In this document: positions 31,748 through 40,665 of the stretch, one piece after another | How positions within the stretch are numbered: the stretch's first letter is position 1 | Layout of the letters: every line of letters starts with the position of its first letter | Assembly: GCA_020634395.1 (NCBI GenBank) | Contig: JACKBU010000004.1 | Span: forward strand, 124,001-188,000 | Length of the DNA stretch: 64,000 nucleotides | Direction: 5' to 3' | DNA from: Ardenticatenaceae bacterium | Lineage (GTDB): Bacteria; Chloroflexota; Anaerolineae; Promineifilales; Promineifilaceae | Program-made: the position numbers and the translations under genes | The notes under the pieces: model-generated | The model's input: the letters and a program-made list of their open reading frames with translations, nothing else | Database searches by the model: none | What the model was told of the DNA's origin: nothing

Positions 31748-34051
31748 TCAATCCAAAACCTCTAACTTCGCAAAACTGGCCGCCAGCCGTTTGATGCCCG
31801 CTTCTTTGAAGGCCACGCTCACTTCTTCGTCGTTGCCCATCACTTTGCTCTCGATGACGATGCCTTCGCCGAATTTGGCGTGGCGCACGCGCTGGCCGGT
31901 GCTGTAGCTGGCGGACGCCGGGGCACTGCGGTCGGGTTCGGGGTCTGCTTTAAGGTAGTTGGGCGTGGGCAGGGTCCGGCGTTCGGGCGTGGGGTTGCGG
32001 GTGGAGGGTGCAGAGGATGGGCGGGAGGGAGACGGCCGTTGTCCTCCCCCCGACGACCCGCTGCTCCACGACCACGAAGGTGTTTTCTGGTTCCAACTGC
32101 TGGCGCGGGAGATGCTTTGCTGGCGGCGGGCTTGCGGCCGTCCGCCGCTGGTCAGCTCGTCCGGAATGTCCAGCAAGAAACGCGAAGGCGTGGATGCTTC
32201 TGGCTCGCCATAAAACGAGCGGCGGAAGGCGTGCGACAGGTAGAGCCGATCTTTGGCCCGCGTAATGCCTACGTAAAAGAGCCGCCGCTCCTCGGCCAGT
32301 TCCTCGGCGTCGTCCATCGAGCGGCTGTGCGGCAGCATACCTTCTTCCAACCCCGTAATAAAGACCACCGGAAATTCCAACCCTTTGGCGGCATGCAGCG
32401 TCAGCAGGGTGGTGGAGCTGGGCGCCTCTTCCACGTTATCGGCCTCCGATACCAGGGCGACCTGTTCCAAAAATTCGCTCAGCGTCAGGGTGGCGTCGGC
32501 GGCCACGCTGCGGAGTTCCATCACATTTTCCCAGCGATCGCGCCCTTCTTCGGTGCCATCATCAATGTATTCGCGGTATTGGGTTTGTTCCAGAATCAGG
32601 TCAAACAATTCACCCACAGTCGCGCTGTCCCGCACGGTAATCCAGGCGAACAGCATGTTGCCAAAATCTTGCAGCGCAGAGAAGGCGCGGGCGCGGAACG
32701 GGTGCTGCGCGTCGGCATTGGTGGCGATTTCCAGGACAGCATCGCCGGGCTGCCAGCCGTTGGCGGCCGCCCAGTCTTGCACTTGCTGCAACGTTTTGGC
32801 TCCGATACCGCGGGTGGGCACGTTGATGATGCGGTTGAAGCTGACGGAATCAGACGGGTTATGAACCAGTCGTAAATAAGCAATCATATCTTTAACTTCG
32901 CGCCGTTTGTAGAACTGCGTCGCCCCGACCAGCCGGTAAGGCATATTGGCCCGTACAAACGCTTCTTCCAGCACACGGGATTGAGCGTTAGTACGGTACA
33001 TCACGGCGATATCGCCGGGTGAGTAGCCATCCAACAGCAGGCTCTGGATGGTGCTGATGACGATGTCGCCCTCTTCCAGGTCGTTGTATGCCTCGCCGAT
33101 GACAATCAGGTCGCCGCCCTGCCGTTCGGTGAACAGTTCTTTGTCCACGCGCTGTGCATTGTGACGAATCACCGCTTTGGCGGCATCCAAGATGGTTTGG
33201 GTCGAACGGTAGTTTTGTTCCAGCAGCACCACCTCCGCGTCCGGGTAAGCTTTTTGGAAGCGCTGGATGTTGCGGAAGTCAGCCCCACGCCATTTGTAGA
33301 TAGATTGATCGGAGTCGCCGACGGCAAAGATGTTGCGGTGGGCCGCCGCCAGATGCTGCAGCAGGACGTATTGGGTGGTATTGGTGTCCTGAAACTCGTC
33401 AACGAGAATGTATTGGTAGCGTTCCTGGTACTTTTGCAGCACGTCCGGCCGTTCGTCGAACAGCAGTGTGGTGTTCATGAGCAAATCGTCAAAGTCCATG
33501 GCGTTGTTGGCTTGCAGGGTGTCCTGATAGCGTTCGTATACACGCTTGGTGACTTCTGAAATGTAGTTGGTGGCGCTGTAAATGTCGGGCGTGATCAGTT
33601 CGTTTTTGGCGCTGCTGATGCCGTTGAGCAGCTTGGCGGGCGGGAATTTTTTGTCGTCCAGGTTGAGTTCTTTGAGGACTTGTTTGACGACCTGAAGCTG
33701 GTCGGCGGTATCGAAGATGACAAAATCGCGGTTGTAGTAGGTGAGATTGTCGGTTTCGCGGCGCAGGATGCGAGCGCAGACGGCGTGGAAGGTGCCCATC
33801 GTTAAGCCGCGCGGCGGCGCGTCGAGCAGGTTTTCGATGCGGTGGGTCATCTCTTTGGCGGCTTTGTTGGTGAAGGTGACGGCCAGGATGTGCCAGGGTG
33901 AAATGCGTAGTTCTTGCATCAGATAGACGATGCGCTGGGTGAGGACGCGGGTTTTGCCGGAGCCGGGACCGGCGAGGACTAAGACGGGGCCGGGGGGAGC
34001 GGTAACGGCCGTTTTCTGCTGTTCATTTAAGCCTTGAAGATAATTACTCAT
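31748..34051 (-). CDS. pcrA: UvrD/PcrA/Rep-family 3'-5' DNA helicase
   Basis: A 767-residue superfamily 1A helicase that unwinds DNA with ATP in nucleotide-excision and mismatch repair and in clearing replication forks. ATG 34051 (MSNYLQGLNEQQKTAV) gives the canonical Q motif. Motifs in order: GPGSGKTRVLTQRI (Walker A), AVTFTNKAAKEM (Ia), ILVDEFQDTNTTQYVLLQHL (II), VGDSDQSIYKWRGA (III), LEQNYRST (IV), TLHAAKGLEFPVVFITGLEEG (V) and EERRLFYVGITRAKDRL (VI). The C-terminal tail has a Ser/Pro-rich linker and a Tudor-like end (GQRVRHAKFGEGIVIESKV) as in PcrA. Gene name by family; Rep is not excluded. Confidence 0.93.
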   Translation of the reverse strand: MSNYLQGLNEQQKTAVTAPPGPVLVLAGPGSGKTRVLTQRIVYLMQELRISPWHILAVTFTNKAAKEMTHRIENLLDAPPRGLTMGTFHAVCARILRRETDNLTYYNRDFVIFDTADQLQVVKQVLKELNLDDKKFPPAKLLNGISSAKNELITPDIYSATNYISEVTKRVYERYQDTLQANNAMDFDDLLMNTTLLFDERPDVLQKYQERYQYILVDEFQDTNTTQYVLLQHLAAAHRNIFAVGDSDQSIYKWRGADFRNIQRFQKAYPDAEVVLLEQNYRSTQTILDAAKAVIRHNAQRVDKELFTERQGGDLIVIGEAYNDLEEGDIVISTIQSLLLDGYSPGDIAVMYRTNAQSRVLEEAFVRANMPYRLVGATQFYKRREVKDMIAYLRLVHNPSDSVSFNRIINVPTRGIGAKTLQQVQDWAAANGWQPGDAVLEIATNADAQHPFRARAFSALQDFGNMLFAWITVRDSATVGELFDLILEQTQYREYIDDGTEEGRDRWENVMELRSVAADATLTLSEFLEQVALVSEADNVEEAPSSTTLLTLHAAKGLEFPVVFITGLEEGMLPHSRSMDDAEELAEERRLFYVGITRAKDRLYLSHAFRRSFYGEPEASTPSRFLLDIPDELTSGGRPQARRQQSISRASSWNQKTPSWSWSSGSSGGGQRPSPSRPSSAPSTRNPTPERRTLPTPNYLKADPEPDRSAPASASYSTGQRVRHAKFGEGIVIESKVMGNDEEVSVAFKEAGIKRLAASFAKLEVLD

Positions 34052-34096
34052 GCAGGTTATTGTAACCTGCCGCCGGGGTTGCGTCACCCTGAATTG

Positions 34097-35044
34097 CTAC
34101 ATCTGGCGGCGTAGGAACCAGGTGATGGTGACGATGACGATGACGGCTCCCGCCGCCTGCCACAGCGAAGAAAGCTGCTCGTGCAGCAGCAGTGCGCCGA
34201 TAACCAGGGCGCTGACCAGCCGAATGGCCATCAGGCTGCTGACCAGCGGTGCGCCCAGCCGCTGAATCGTGCGGATTTGCCCCACGTTCGCGCCCAGCAG
34301 CACGCCAAAGGCCAGCACGGCAAAAATCAGCCAGTCCTGGGTGGACAGCGTGGACCACTGGTTCAGATTTTCGCCCAGGAGCAGGCTGGCGACGGCCGAA
34401 AAGCTAAAGAGCGAAAACAGGTGGACCAGCAGCAGGGTGTCGCCGGCGACGTGGTAGCGAGCTGCCCTGCGGGTAAGAATCATATAGAGAGCCAGGGCCA
34501 GGCTGCTGCCGATGGCTAAGCCGATGCCCAAAACGTCTTGCCGGGGAACGGCCGTGGCCACGCCAATCTCGTTAAAGCTGCCGCTGAGAACCAGCAGCAC
34601 CCCCAGCAGGCTGATAGTGAGTGCCCGAAACGTGTAACGTGGCAGTCTTTCACGCAGAAATACCCGGCTCAGGATAGCTACTAGGAACGGCGTCATCAAG
34701 TAAATAAGCTGCGCGTAAACGGCCAGCGTAAAACGCGTCGCCAGCAAATTTGAAACGCCGCGCACGACAACCATAAAACCAAACAGCCAGACGATGGGCA
34801 GGCGAAACAACTTTTTATCGATGCGCCGCCAGAGGAAAGCGCCCACCAGCGCCAGCACGACCAGGTTGCCGGCAGCCAGCAGCGACAGGCTGGGTATTCC
34901 GCTGACCGTTTGCAAATAGCGCAGCAGTACAGGATAAGCCCCCCAGCCGATCTGGGCGGCGAGGGCGGCCGCCAGCCAGGGCCAGGTAGCGGAGACGTCT
35001 GGCTCGCTATGGGATACAATGTCGTTGGTTTTTATCTCATTCAC
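34097..35044 (-). CDS. EamA/DMT-family transporter
   Basis: A 315-residue membrane protein with ten predicted helices in two EamA halves (residues 20-150 and 165-310). Visible helices include LAAALAAQIGWGAYPVLLRY, LLAAGNLVVLALVGAFLW, ALTISLLGVLLVLSGS and VSALVIGALLLHEQL. DMT transporters move metabolites such as amino acids or nucleotide sugars. The substrate is not evident. The gene runs towards the helicase and ends 46 bases from its start, so the two may share a transcript. Confidence 0.87.
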   Translation of the reverse strand: MNEIKTNDIVSHSEPDVSATWPWLAAALAAQIGWGAYPVLLRYLQTVSGIPSLSLLAAGNLVVLALVGAFLWRRIDKKLFRLPIVWLFGFMVVVRGVSNLLATRFTLAVYAQLIYLMTPFLVAILSRVFLRERLPRYTFRALTISLLGVLLVLSGSFNEIGVATAVPRQDVLGIGLAIGSSLALALYMILTRRAARYHVAGDTLLLVHLFSLFSFSAVASLLLGENLNQWSTLSTQDWLIFAVLAFGVLLGANVGQIRTIQRLGAPLVSSLMAIRLVSALVIGALLLHEQLSSLWQAAGAVIVIVTITWFLRRQM

Positions 35045-35119
35045 AGGCCACTACAATAAAGCCACAGGCAGGAATCGTCCACACATTGAGGCGATTGGTA
35101 ACAGAGATTGGAGGCGAGC

Positions 35120-35479
35120 ATGGAAAAAGTAAATCTGGCGGCCAAATTTGGGTTGTTTGATGAGTATTGGTCCCCCAAGATTGTGGGAGCGCTAAACGGC
35201 CAGCACGTGAAGCTGGCCAAGTTGAAAGGCGAGTTTGTCTGGCATCACCACGAGGTGGAAGACGAGATGTTTCTGGTGGTGCAGGGCCAGCTGACGATGA
35301 AGCTGCGAGATAGAGACATTGTGCTGAACGCCGGGGAGTTCCTGATTGTGCCGCACGGCGTAGAGCATAAGCCCGTCGCTGTGGAGGAAGTCCACGTGCT
35401 GCTGTTTGAGCCGCAGGGCACCCTCAACACCGGCAACGTACAGAATGACCACACTAAATCGGAATTAGAAGAGTTGTAG
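35120..35479 (+). CDS. Cupin-domain protein
   Basis: A 119-residue single cupin. Motif 1 is WHHHEVEDEMFLVVQGQLTM (two His, Glu) and motif 2 is LNAGEFLIVPHGVEHKPVA (His), so the metal-binding residues are present. Such small cupins may be isomerases or dioxygenases or bind small molecules; the reaction cannot be told. GGAGG stands five bases before ATG 35120. It precedes the P1 peptidase by about 85 bases on the same strand. Confidence 0.88.
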   Translation: MEKVNLAAKFGLFDEYWSPKIVGALNGQHVKLAKLKGEFVWHHHEVEDEMFLVVQGQLTMKLRDRDIVLNAGEFLIVPHGVEHKPVAVEEVHVLLFEPQGTLNTGNVQNDHTKSELEEL

Positions 35480-35563
35480 GGCATCCCATCAGGCTGGGGA
35501 ACGTGTGGGATGGCGGGCAGCGAGTGGTGCAAAGCCGTTCAATACAAAAGGATCTAGACGAAG

Positions 35564-36673
35564 ATGCAAAATGAGACAAAGCCTAGAGCGCGTGACCTGG
35601 GTGTACCTTTTCCCGGCACGCCTGGCTCCTTAAACGCCATCACCGATGTAAACGGTGTGATGGTGGGGCACACGACGCTTATCAGTGGAGAAGGGAAATT
35701 AGAAGTTGGCAAAGGCCCGGTGCGCACGGGAGTTACGGCCGTGTGGCCGCGCGGCGTCGGCGCGACAGAGGGTGTGTCGGCCGGTGTCTTTGCCCTCAAC
35801 GGCGTAGGCGAGATGACCGGCACGCATCTAATCGAAGAGTTTGGCGCCTTTATTGGACCGGTGCTGCTCACCAATACACTGAGCGTGGGCGTGGTGCGTG
35901 ATGCCGTCATCACCTGGGCACGCGACCATATTGCCGACGCGGAAAAGCTGTTTTACTTCAGCCTGCCGGTGGTGGCGGAAACGTGGGACGGCAACATCAG
36001 CGACGCTTACGGCCAGCACGTCCGGCCCCGGCACGTTTTTGCCGCTCTGGATGGCGCGGCAGGCGGGCCGGTGGCGGAAGGCAACGTGGGCGGTGGCACG
36101 GGCATGAGCACCTATGAGTTTAAGGGCGGCATTGGTACGGCCTCGCGCCGCGTTTCCGTGCCCGTGGGCGACTATACCGTAGGCGCACTGGTCCAATCTA
36201 ACTTTGGCCGCCGGGAGCAGCTGCTGGTGGCCGGTGTGCCCGTGGGGAAGGAGATTGACGATTTACGGCCGTCCCGCCTGCCCGGCGACGCCTTAAGTAG
36301 TTCCATCATCATCCTCGTGGCAACCGATGCGCCCTTTTTGCCGACCCAGCTGAAGCGGCTGGCGCGGCGGGCGGGTTTGGGATTGGCGCGCACCGGCAGT
36401 ACGGCGCATCATCATTCGGGCGACATTTTCCTGGCGTTTTCCACGGCCGTTTCACCCACCCGCGCTGGCTCCGGTCTGGACGTTTACACGGCCGTGCCCG
36501 ATGCTCATATCGATCCCTTCTTTGACGCTGTGGCTTATGCGGTCGAAGAAGCCATCATCAATGCCCTGGCAGCCGCAGAAACGATGACCGGCAAAGACGG
36601 CGCGACGCTGCATGCGCTGCCGCACGGCCGTTTGCAATCCATCCTGCGGCGTTATAACCGGCTGCATGAATGA
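35564..36673 (+). CDS. P1 family aminopeptidase (DmpA-like)
   Basis: A 369-residue Ntn-type peptidase that activates itself by cleaving before a Ser or Thr nucleophile and then removes N-terminal or beta-amino acids from peptides. Family stretches are AITDVNGVMVGHTTLISGEG, VRTGVTAVWPRG, LNGVGEMTGTHLIEEFGAFI, PVVAETWDGNISD and GGTGMSTYEFKGGIGTASRR. The probable cleavage and nucleophile region is DALSSSIIILVATDAPFLP. ATG 35564 has no strong ribosome site. The end of the gene runs close to the tRNA-Glu promoter. Confidence 0.9.
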   Translation: MQNETKPRARDLGVPFPGTPGSLNAITDVNGVMVGHTTLISGEGKLEVGKGPVRTGVTAVWPRGVGATEGVSAGVFALNGVGEMTGTHLIEEFGAFIGPVLLTNTLSVGVVRDAVITWARDHIADAEKLFYFSLPVVAETWDGNISDAYGQHVRPRHVFAALDGAAGGPVAEGNVGGGTGMSTYEFKGGIGTASRRVSVPVGDYTVGALVQSNFGRREQLLVAGVPVGKEIDDLRPSRLPGDALSSSIIILVATDAPFLPTQLKRLARRAGLGLARTGSTAHHHSGDIFLAFSTAVSPTRAGSGLDVYTAVPDAHIDPFFDAVAYAVEEAIINALAAAETMTGKDGATLHALPHGRLQSILRRYNRLHE

Positions 36674-36677
36674 TTGG

Positions 36678-36706
36678 TTGACAGGGTAACGGCCGTTTGC
36701 TAGAAT
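36678..36706 (+). promoter_or_regulatory. Consensus sigma-70 promoter of tRNA-Glu, with ACGGCCGT in its spacer
   Basis: TTGACA (36678-36683), a 17-base spacer that contains the palindrome ACGGCCGT, then TAGAAT (36701-36706). It begins five bases after the peptidase stop codon and fires 15 bases before the tRNA. Confidence 0.8.
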
Positions 36707-36720
36707 CCTTCCTGCTGTAT

Positions 36721-36793
36721 GCCCCGTTCGTCTAGCGGCCCAGGACGTAGCCCTCTCAAGGCTAAAACAGGGGTTCGAGTCCCCTACGGGGCA
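36721..36793 (+). tRNA. tRNA-Glu (anticodon CTC)
   Basis: A complete cloverleaf. The acceptor stem is GCCCCGT with ACGGGGC and the D arm is GTCTAGCGGCCCAGGAC. The anticodon stem TAGCC/GGCTA encloses the loop CTCTCAA, which has anticodon CTC for Glu codon GAG. The T arm is AGGGGTTCGAGTCCCCT and the discriminator base is A. CCA is not encoded. Confidence 0.96.
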
Positions 36794-36797
36794 CACA

Positions 36798-36840
36798 TAA
36801 GCCGCCCAGCAGTTAAAAACGATGGGCGGCTTTTTGTTCT
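36798..36840 (+). terminator. Terminator after tRNA-Glu
   Basis: GCCGCCCA and TGGGCGGC arms around an A-rich loop, followed by TTTTTG. Confidence 0.85.
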
Positions 36841-36992
36841 TTGGGGCAAATACGGCCCGTAGTGCCAACATAAGGACAGGATATTAGTACCGAAGGGTAC
36901 AGATTCCCTATCCATAACAAGCGTAAAGTCCGCCAATCTCTTTTCCGAACAGGTACAATACCAGAAAAGGCATTACTGGTTTACTGGTTTAT

Positions 36993-39266
36993 ATGTGGTT
37001 GGACTCTATTTTTTTCATGGTACTGCTTTTCATCGCTGCCGGATTAAATCTCGTGCTTGGGGTTGTCGCCTGGCAAAATCACCGAGGAAGAAGCACTAAC
37101 AAAGCTTTCGCGGCCCTGATGCTGGCGATGAGCTGCTGGGCCTTTCTTCAGGGGTTGGAATTGGGGGTTGCCGATCCACGGATCAAGCTTTACGTGGTCA
37201 ACTTGCAATATGCGGCCGTTTTGGCGACGGTGGCTCTGTGGTTTGTTTTCGCCCTCGCCTACAGCGGTCGTAATAATCTGCTGACCAGGCGGAATTTACT
37301 GCTTCTGGCTGTAGAGCCGCTTCTGGTATTGGCGGTTATGTGGACCAATCCATACCATCATCTTTTTCGGTCGCATGTCTGGTTGGATCTGGCTGGCGGC
37401 GGGTCTGCCTTGCAGACAGAGTATGGCATCGCTTTCTGGCTGCACGCGATTTACTCTTATTCTTTGCTTTTAGCCGGCACAATCATTATATCTCGCTCGG
37501 TAGTGCACACGTCGACGCTTTACCGGCGCCAGTTGTTCACTATCTTCATCGCCATCCTCGTTCCCTGGCTGGCAAATTTGCTCTATTTGTTGGGGGCCAC
37601 CAGCCTGGATTTTACGGCCGTTGGCTTCACAATTACGGGGCTGGTGTTGGCCTGGGGGCTGCTGCGCTTGCGGCTGCTGAACATTGTGCCGATTGCGCGC
37701 ACGGCCGTTTTTGAAAGCCTCAGCGATGCGGTGCTCACCCTGGATGATCAGGGCTGCATTGTCGACATGAACCCGGCCGCCGATGAACTGTTCGCTTCCC
37801 AAAGCGAGCCGGTTATGGGCATGCCGGTAAAGGAAATATTTCCCAACTTTCCAACTTTAGACAAGCACGCCAGCCAGCTACAGCCGCAGCACGTCGAAGT
37901 CGATTGGACCGCCGACGCTGTCCCCCAAATTTTCGATGTACAGATATCTCCCATCTTGGCCGCTGAGCAGGATGTAGCCGGCTGGGTGATTGTGATTCGG
38001 GACGTGACGCTGCGCCGGCAAACCGAACAGGCCGAGCGCGAACAGCGTATTCTGGCAGAGGCGTTACGCAGCGCCGCTGCCGCCCTCAACAACACGTTGG
38101 ACGTCGATGAAGTGGTCGACCGGATTTTGCTGGATGTGGGCCGCGTGCTGCCCCACGACACCGCCAACGTCATGCTTTTGCAAGGGGATGTGGCCTACTT
38201 CGCCGGTTCTCGCGGTTATGCAGGCTACGCCGGCCAGAGGCCGGCTAAAGTGAAACAAGTTTGGCCGTTGAAGGAAACCCCTAACCTGCAGGAGATGGTT
38301 GCCACCGGCAAGCCTGTTGTGATTCCCGACGTGAGCCAGGATGAGGGCTGGGTCGATACACCGGCGACGCGCTGGATTCGGTCCTACGTGGGTGCACCCA
38401 TTCGGCGTGAAGGTAAGGTGATGGGGTTTATTAATCTGGACAGCGCGACGCCTGACACCTATCGCGAGGAGCATGGCGAGCGTTTGCAGGCTTTTGCCAA
38501 CCAGGCAGCCATTGCCCTGGGCAATGCCCAACTGTTTGCTGAACTGGCCGAACGTAATGCTGAACTGGATGCTTATGCGCGTACTATTGCCCATGACCTT
38601 AAGGCGCCTCTGGGCCTGATCGAAGGCTATGCGGAATTGATAGCCGAATATGATTTGCCGGTGGCCGCCCAGGCGCAGTTGGACATTATTCAGGCGACGG
38701 TCTGGCGGATGGAAGAGATGATTGAGCAGCTGCTGCTGTTGGCTCAGCTGCGGGATGCCGAGCAAACGGCCGTATCCGTCGAAGTCCTTCCCCTCATCTA
38801 CGCTGTCATTTCCCGCTTTACCAACGCCATCCAAGCCCAGAAAATTGTCGTGCAAATCGATAACCGGGATTTGCCCCCTCTGCTGGGGCACGCGCCCTGG
38901 TTGGAAGAAGTTTTTGCCAACCTGATGAGCAATGCCATCAAATATATTGGCAGCGACAATCCTGAACCGTTGATTCGCATCGATGCGACTGTGGCAGGCG
39001 GCATGGCGCGTTACCAGATTACCGATAACGGCCTGGGCATCCAACCCGACGACCAGGACAGGTTGTTTGATATGTTCACCCGCTTCCACCGCGAAGAAGC
39101 TTCCGGCACGGGCCTGGGACTTTCTATCGTCAAGCGCATTGTCCAGAAAATGGGCGGCGAAATTGGCGTAGAAAGTGAGCCGGGACAGGGCAGCACGTTC
39201 TGGTTTGTGCTGCCGACAGGCTCGACTGAGGCTAATCACTCTCAGCCTCCGCCGCTTCCCCTCTAG
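36993..39266 (+). CDS. 7TM sensor histidine kinase (7TM-PAS-GAF-HisKA-HATPase)
   Basis: A 757-residue membrane kinase. Residues 1-230 have seven or eight helices of the 7TM histidine-kinase sensor type (FFMVLLFIAAGLNLVLGVVA, YVVNLQYAAVLATVALWFVF). A PAS domain (about 240-340, LSDAVLTLDDQGCIVDMNPA) and a GAF domain (355-515, RWIRSYVGAPIRREGKVMGF) follow. His534 in YARTIAHDLKAPLGLIEGY is the phosphorylation site. The ATPase has NLMSNAIKYI, DNGLGIQPDDQDRLF and GTGLGLSIVKRIV. The ligand is unknown and no response regulator is adjacent. Confidence 0.92.
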   Translation: MWLDSIFFMVLLFIAAGLNLVLGVVAWQNHRGRSTNKAFAALMLAMSCWAFLQGLELGVADPRIKLYVVNLQYAAVLATVALWFVFALAYSGRNNLLTRRNLLLLAVEPLLVLAVMWTNPYHHLFRSHVWLDLAGGGSALQTEYGIAFWLHAIYSYSLLLAGTIIISRSVVHTSTLYRRQLFTIFIAILVPWLANLLYLLGATSLDFTAVGFTITGLVLAWGLLRLRLLNIVPIARTAVFESLSDAVLTLDDQGCIVDMNPAADELFASQSEPVMGMPVKEIFPNFPTLDKHASQLQPQHVEVDWTADAVPQIFDVQISPILAAEQDVAGWVIVIRDVTLRRQTEQAEREQRILAEALRSAAAALNNTLDVDEVVDRILLDVGRVLPHDTANVMLLQGDVAYFAGSRGYAGYAGQRPAKVKQVWPLKETPNLQEMVATGKPVVIPDVSQDEGWVDTPATRWIRSYVGAPIRREGKVMGFINLDSATPDTYREEHGERLQAFANQAAIALGNAQLFAELAERNAELDAYARTIAHDLKAPLGLIEGYAELIAEYDLPVAAQAQLDIIQATVWRMEEMIEQLLLLAQLRDAEQTAVSVEVLPLIYAVISRFTNAIQAQKIVVQIDNRDLPPLLGHAPWLEEVFANLMSNAIKYIGSDNPEPLIRIDATVAGGMARYQITDNGLGIQPDDQDRLFDMFTRFHREEASGTGLGLSIVKRIVQKMGGEIGVESEPGQGSTFWFVLPTGSTEANHSQPPPLPL

Positions 39267-39563
39267 CCGCCACTTGCCTTTCCCCCTCCGTTCTTCGTAT
39301 TTCAGGAAAGTATGACTTTTGTGTGCCCGATTTCTGTATCCGGGTAGGTTTGCACACCCTATGGATACGCTAAGCTTTTAACCAACACAAAAATAGACAT
39401 GGCTAATCTAAAGATCATTGCAGAATGCCTCTGGAACTTGCCAGGGGTATTTACGGCAGCAGTGGCAGGGCATCGAGGCATCTATGTATCCTGCTGGCGA
39501 ACTGGCTTATCCGCTTAAATGTGTCGGGGACAAGGCCCCAGGCACACCTGAAAGGAGATTCAG
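39267..39563. other. Intergenic region before the manganese catalase
   Basis: No ORF or clear promoter is seen. A small hairpin GGGGAC-AAGGC-CCC-like fold lies near 39525-39545, just upstream of the ribosome site. Confidence 0.3.
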
Positions 39564-40400
39564 ATGTTTTATCATGATGGTGGCAAACTACAGTATCCGG
39601 TACGGGTCGAGGAGCCCAACCCGGTTTTCGCCAAGGCGCTCCAGCAAGCCATTGGCGGTATCCAGGGCGAAATCCGCGTCTGTTTACAATATTTATTCCA
39701 GGCGTGGGGTGCACGCGGCCCGGCCAAGTACCGTAATATGTTATTGGAAACAGGCACAGAGGAGATAGCCCACATTGAAATGCTGGCAACGGCCGTTGCC
39801 ATGAATCTGGAAGGCGCTCCTTTGGAGCAAGACCGGGCCGCTGAAGACCCGCTGGTTGCGGCGGCGCTCGGCGGTATGAATATTCAGCACGTTCTGACAA
39901 CCTGCATGGCCGCTATGCCGGTAGATGCGAGCGGCGTTCCCTTCAATTGCAGCCATGTTTATGCCACCGGCAACGCTGCGGCCGACATGCTGGCAAACGT
40001 TGTCGCCGAGTCTACCGGCCGGATGCTCGCCTGCCAGCTTTACCGCATGACAGATGATCCGGGTATGAAAGACATGCTGAGTTATCTGATCGCCCGCGAC
40101 ACCATGCACCAGAACCAATGGCTGGCTGCCTGGGAAGAATTGGGTGGTCCGAAAAATCATCCCATTCCTAACAATTTCCCGCAAACAGCCGAGAACCAGG
40201 ACTTCAACTACACCTTCATGACATTTGGCAAAGACAACTCCGTACCGCAGCCCCAAGGGCGTTGGAGTGAAGACCATTCCTTTGATGGCCGAAGCGACTT
40301 CAGCATGATCCATATGGAACCGCAAGGGACCATACCGGATCTAGGCGCAGCTTCGCCCAAGAGCGCCGTGCAAAAAGCCCAACAGGCACAAGAGGTTTAA
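39564..40400 (+). CDS. Manganese catalase
   Basis: A 278-residue non-haem catalase that splits hydrogen peroxide using a di-manganese centre. Ligand-bearing helices are visible: GGIQGEIRVCLQYLFQAWG (Glu), TGTEEIAHIEMLATAVAMNL (Glu and His), YRMTDDPGMKDMLSYLIARD and TMHQNQWLAAWEEL (His and Glu). Length and the C-terminal tail (FSMIHMEPQGTIPDLG) are typical. AAAGGAG stands before ATG 39564. A bidirectional terminator follows. Confidence 0.94.
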   Translation: MFYHDGGKLQYPVRVEEPNPVFAKALQQAIGGIQGEIRVCLQYLFQAWGARGPAKYRNMLLETGTEEIAHIEMLATAVAMNLEGAPLEQDRAAEDPLVAAALGGMNIQHVLTTCMAAMPVDASGVPFNCSHVYATGNAAADMLANVVAESTGRMLACQLYRMTDDPGMKDMLSYLIARDTMHQNQWLAAWEELGGPKNHPIPNNFPQTAENQDFNYTFMTFGKDNSVPQPQGRWSEDHSFDGRSDFSMIHMEPQGTIPDLGAASPKSAVQKAQQAQEV

Positions 40401-40450
40401 GTTGCCCCACTCTTAGCGCTGCATTTCTCTACCGGGCATCGCGCAAAATT

Positions 40451-40495
40451 AAAGATTGCGCAGATAGATAAATATTACCTATCTGCGCAATCTTT
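40451..40495. terminator. Strong bidirectional terminator between convergent genes
   Basis: 17-base arms AAAGATTGCGCAGATAG and CTATCTGCGCAATCTTT around an 11-base loop. It lies between manganese catalase (+) and the coiled-coil gene (-). Confidence 0.85.
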
Positions 40496-40665
40496 TGATT
40501 CTGGATGTTGGCCGCAAATACGGGCTGGTGGCTGGATTACGGCCGTTTTGCTTACACTGAACGAATGCGCGCAGCTCAGACGCCGCAACGTGTGTGTGGA
40601 TTGATGTAAGATGCAGATAACCGTTTCACCAAGACAGGTTGTTAATAATCGCCTTGCCCATACCC

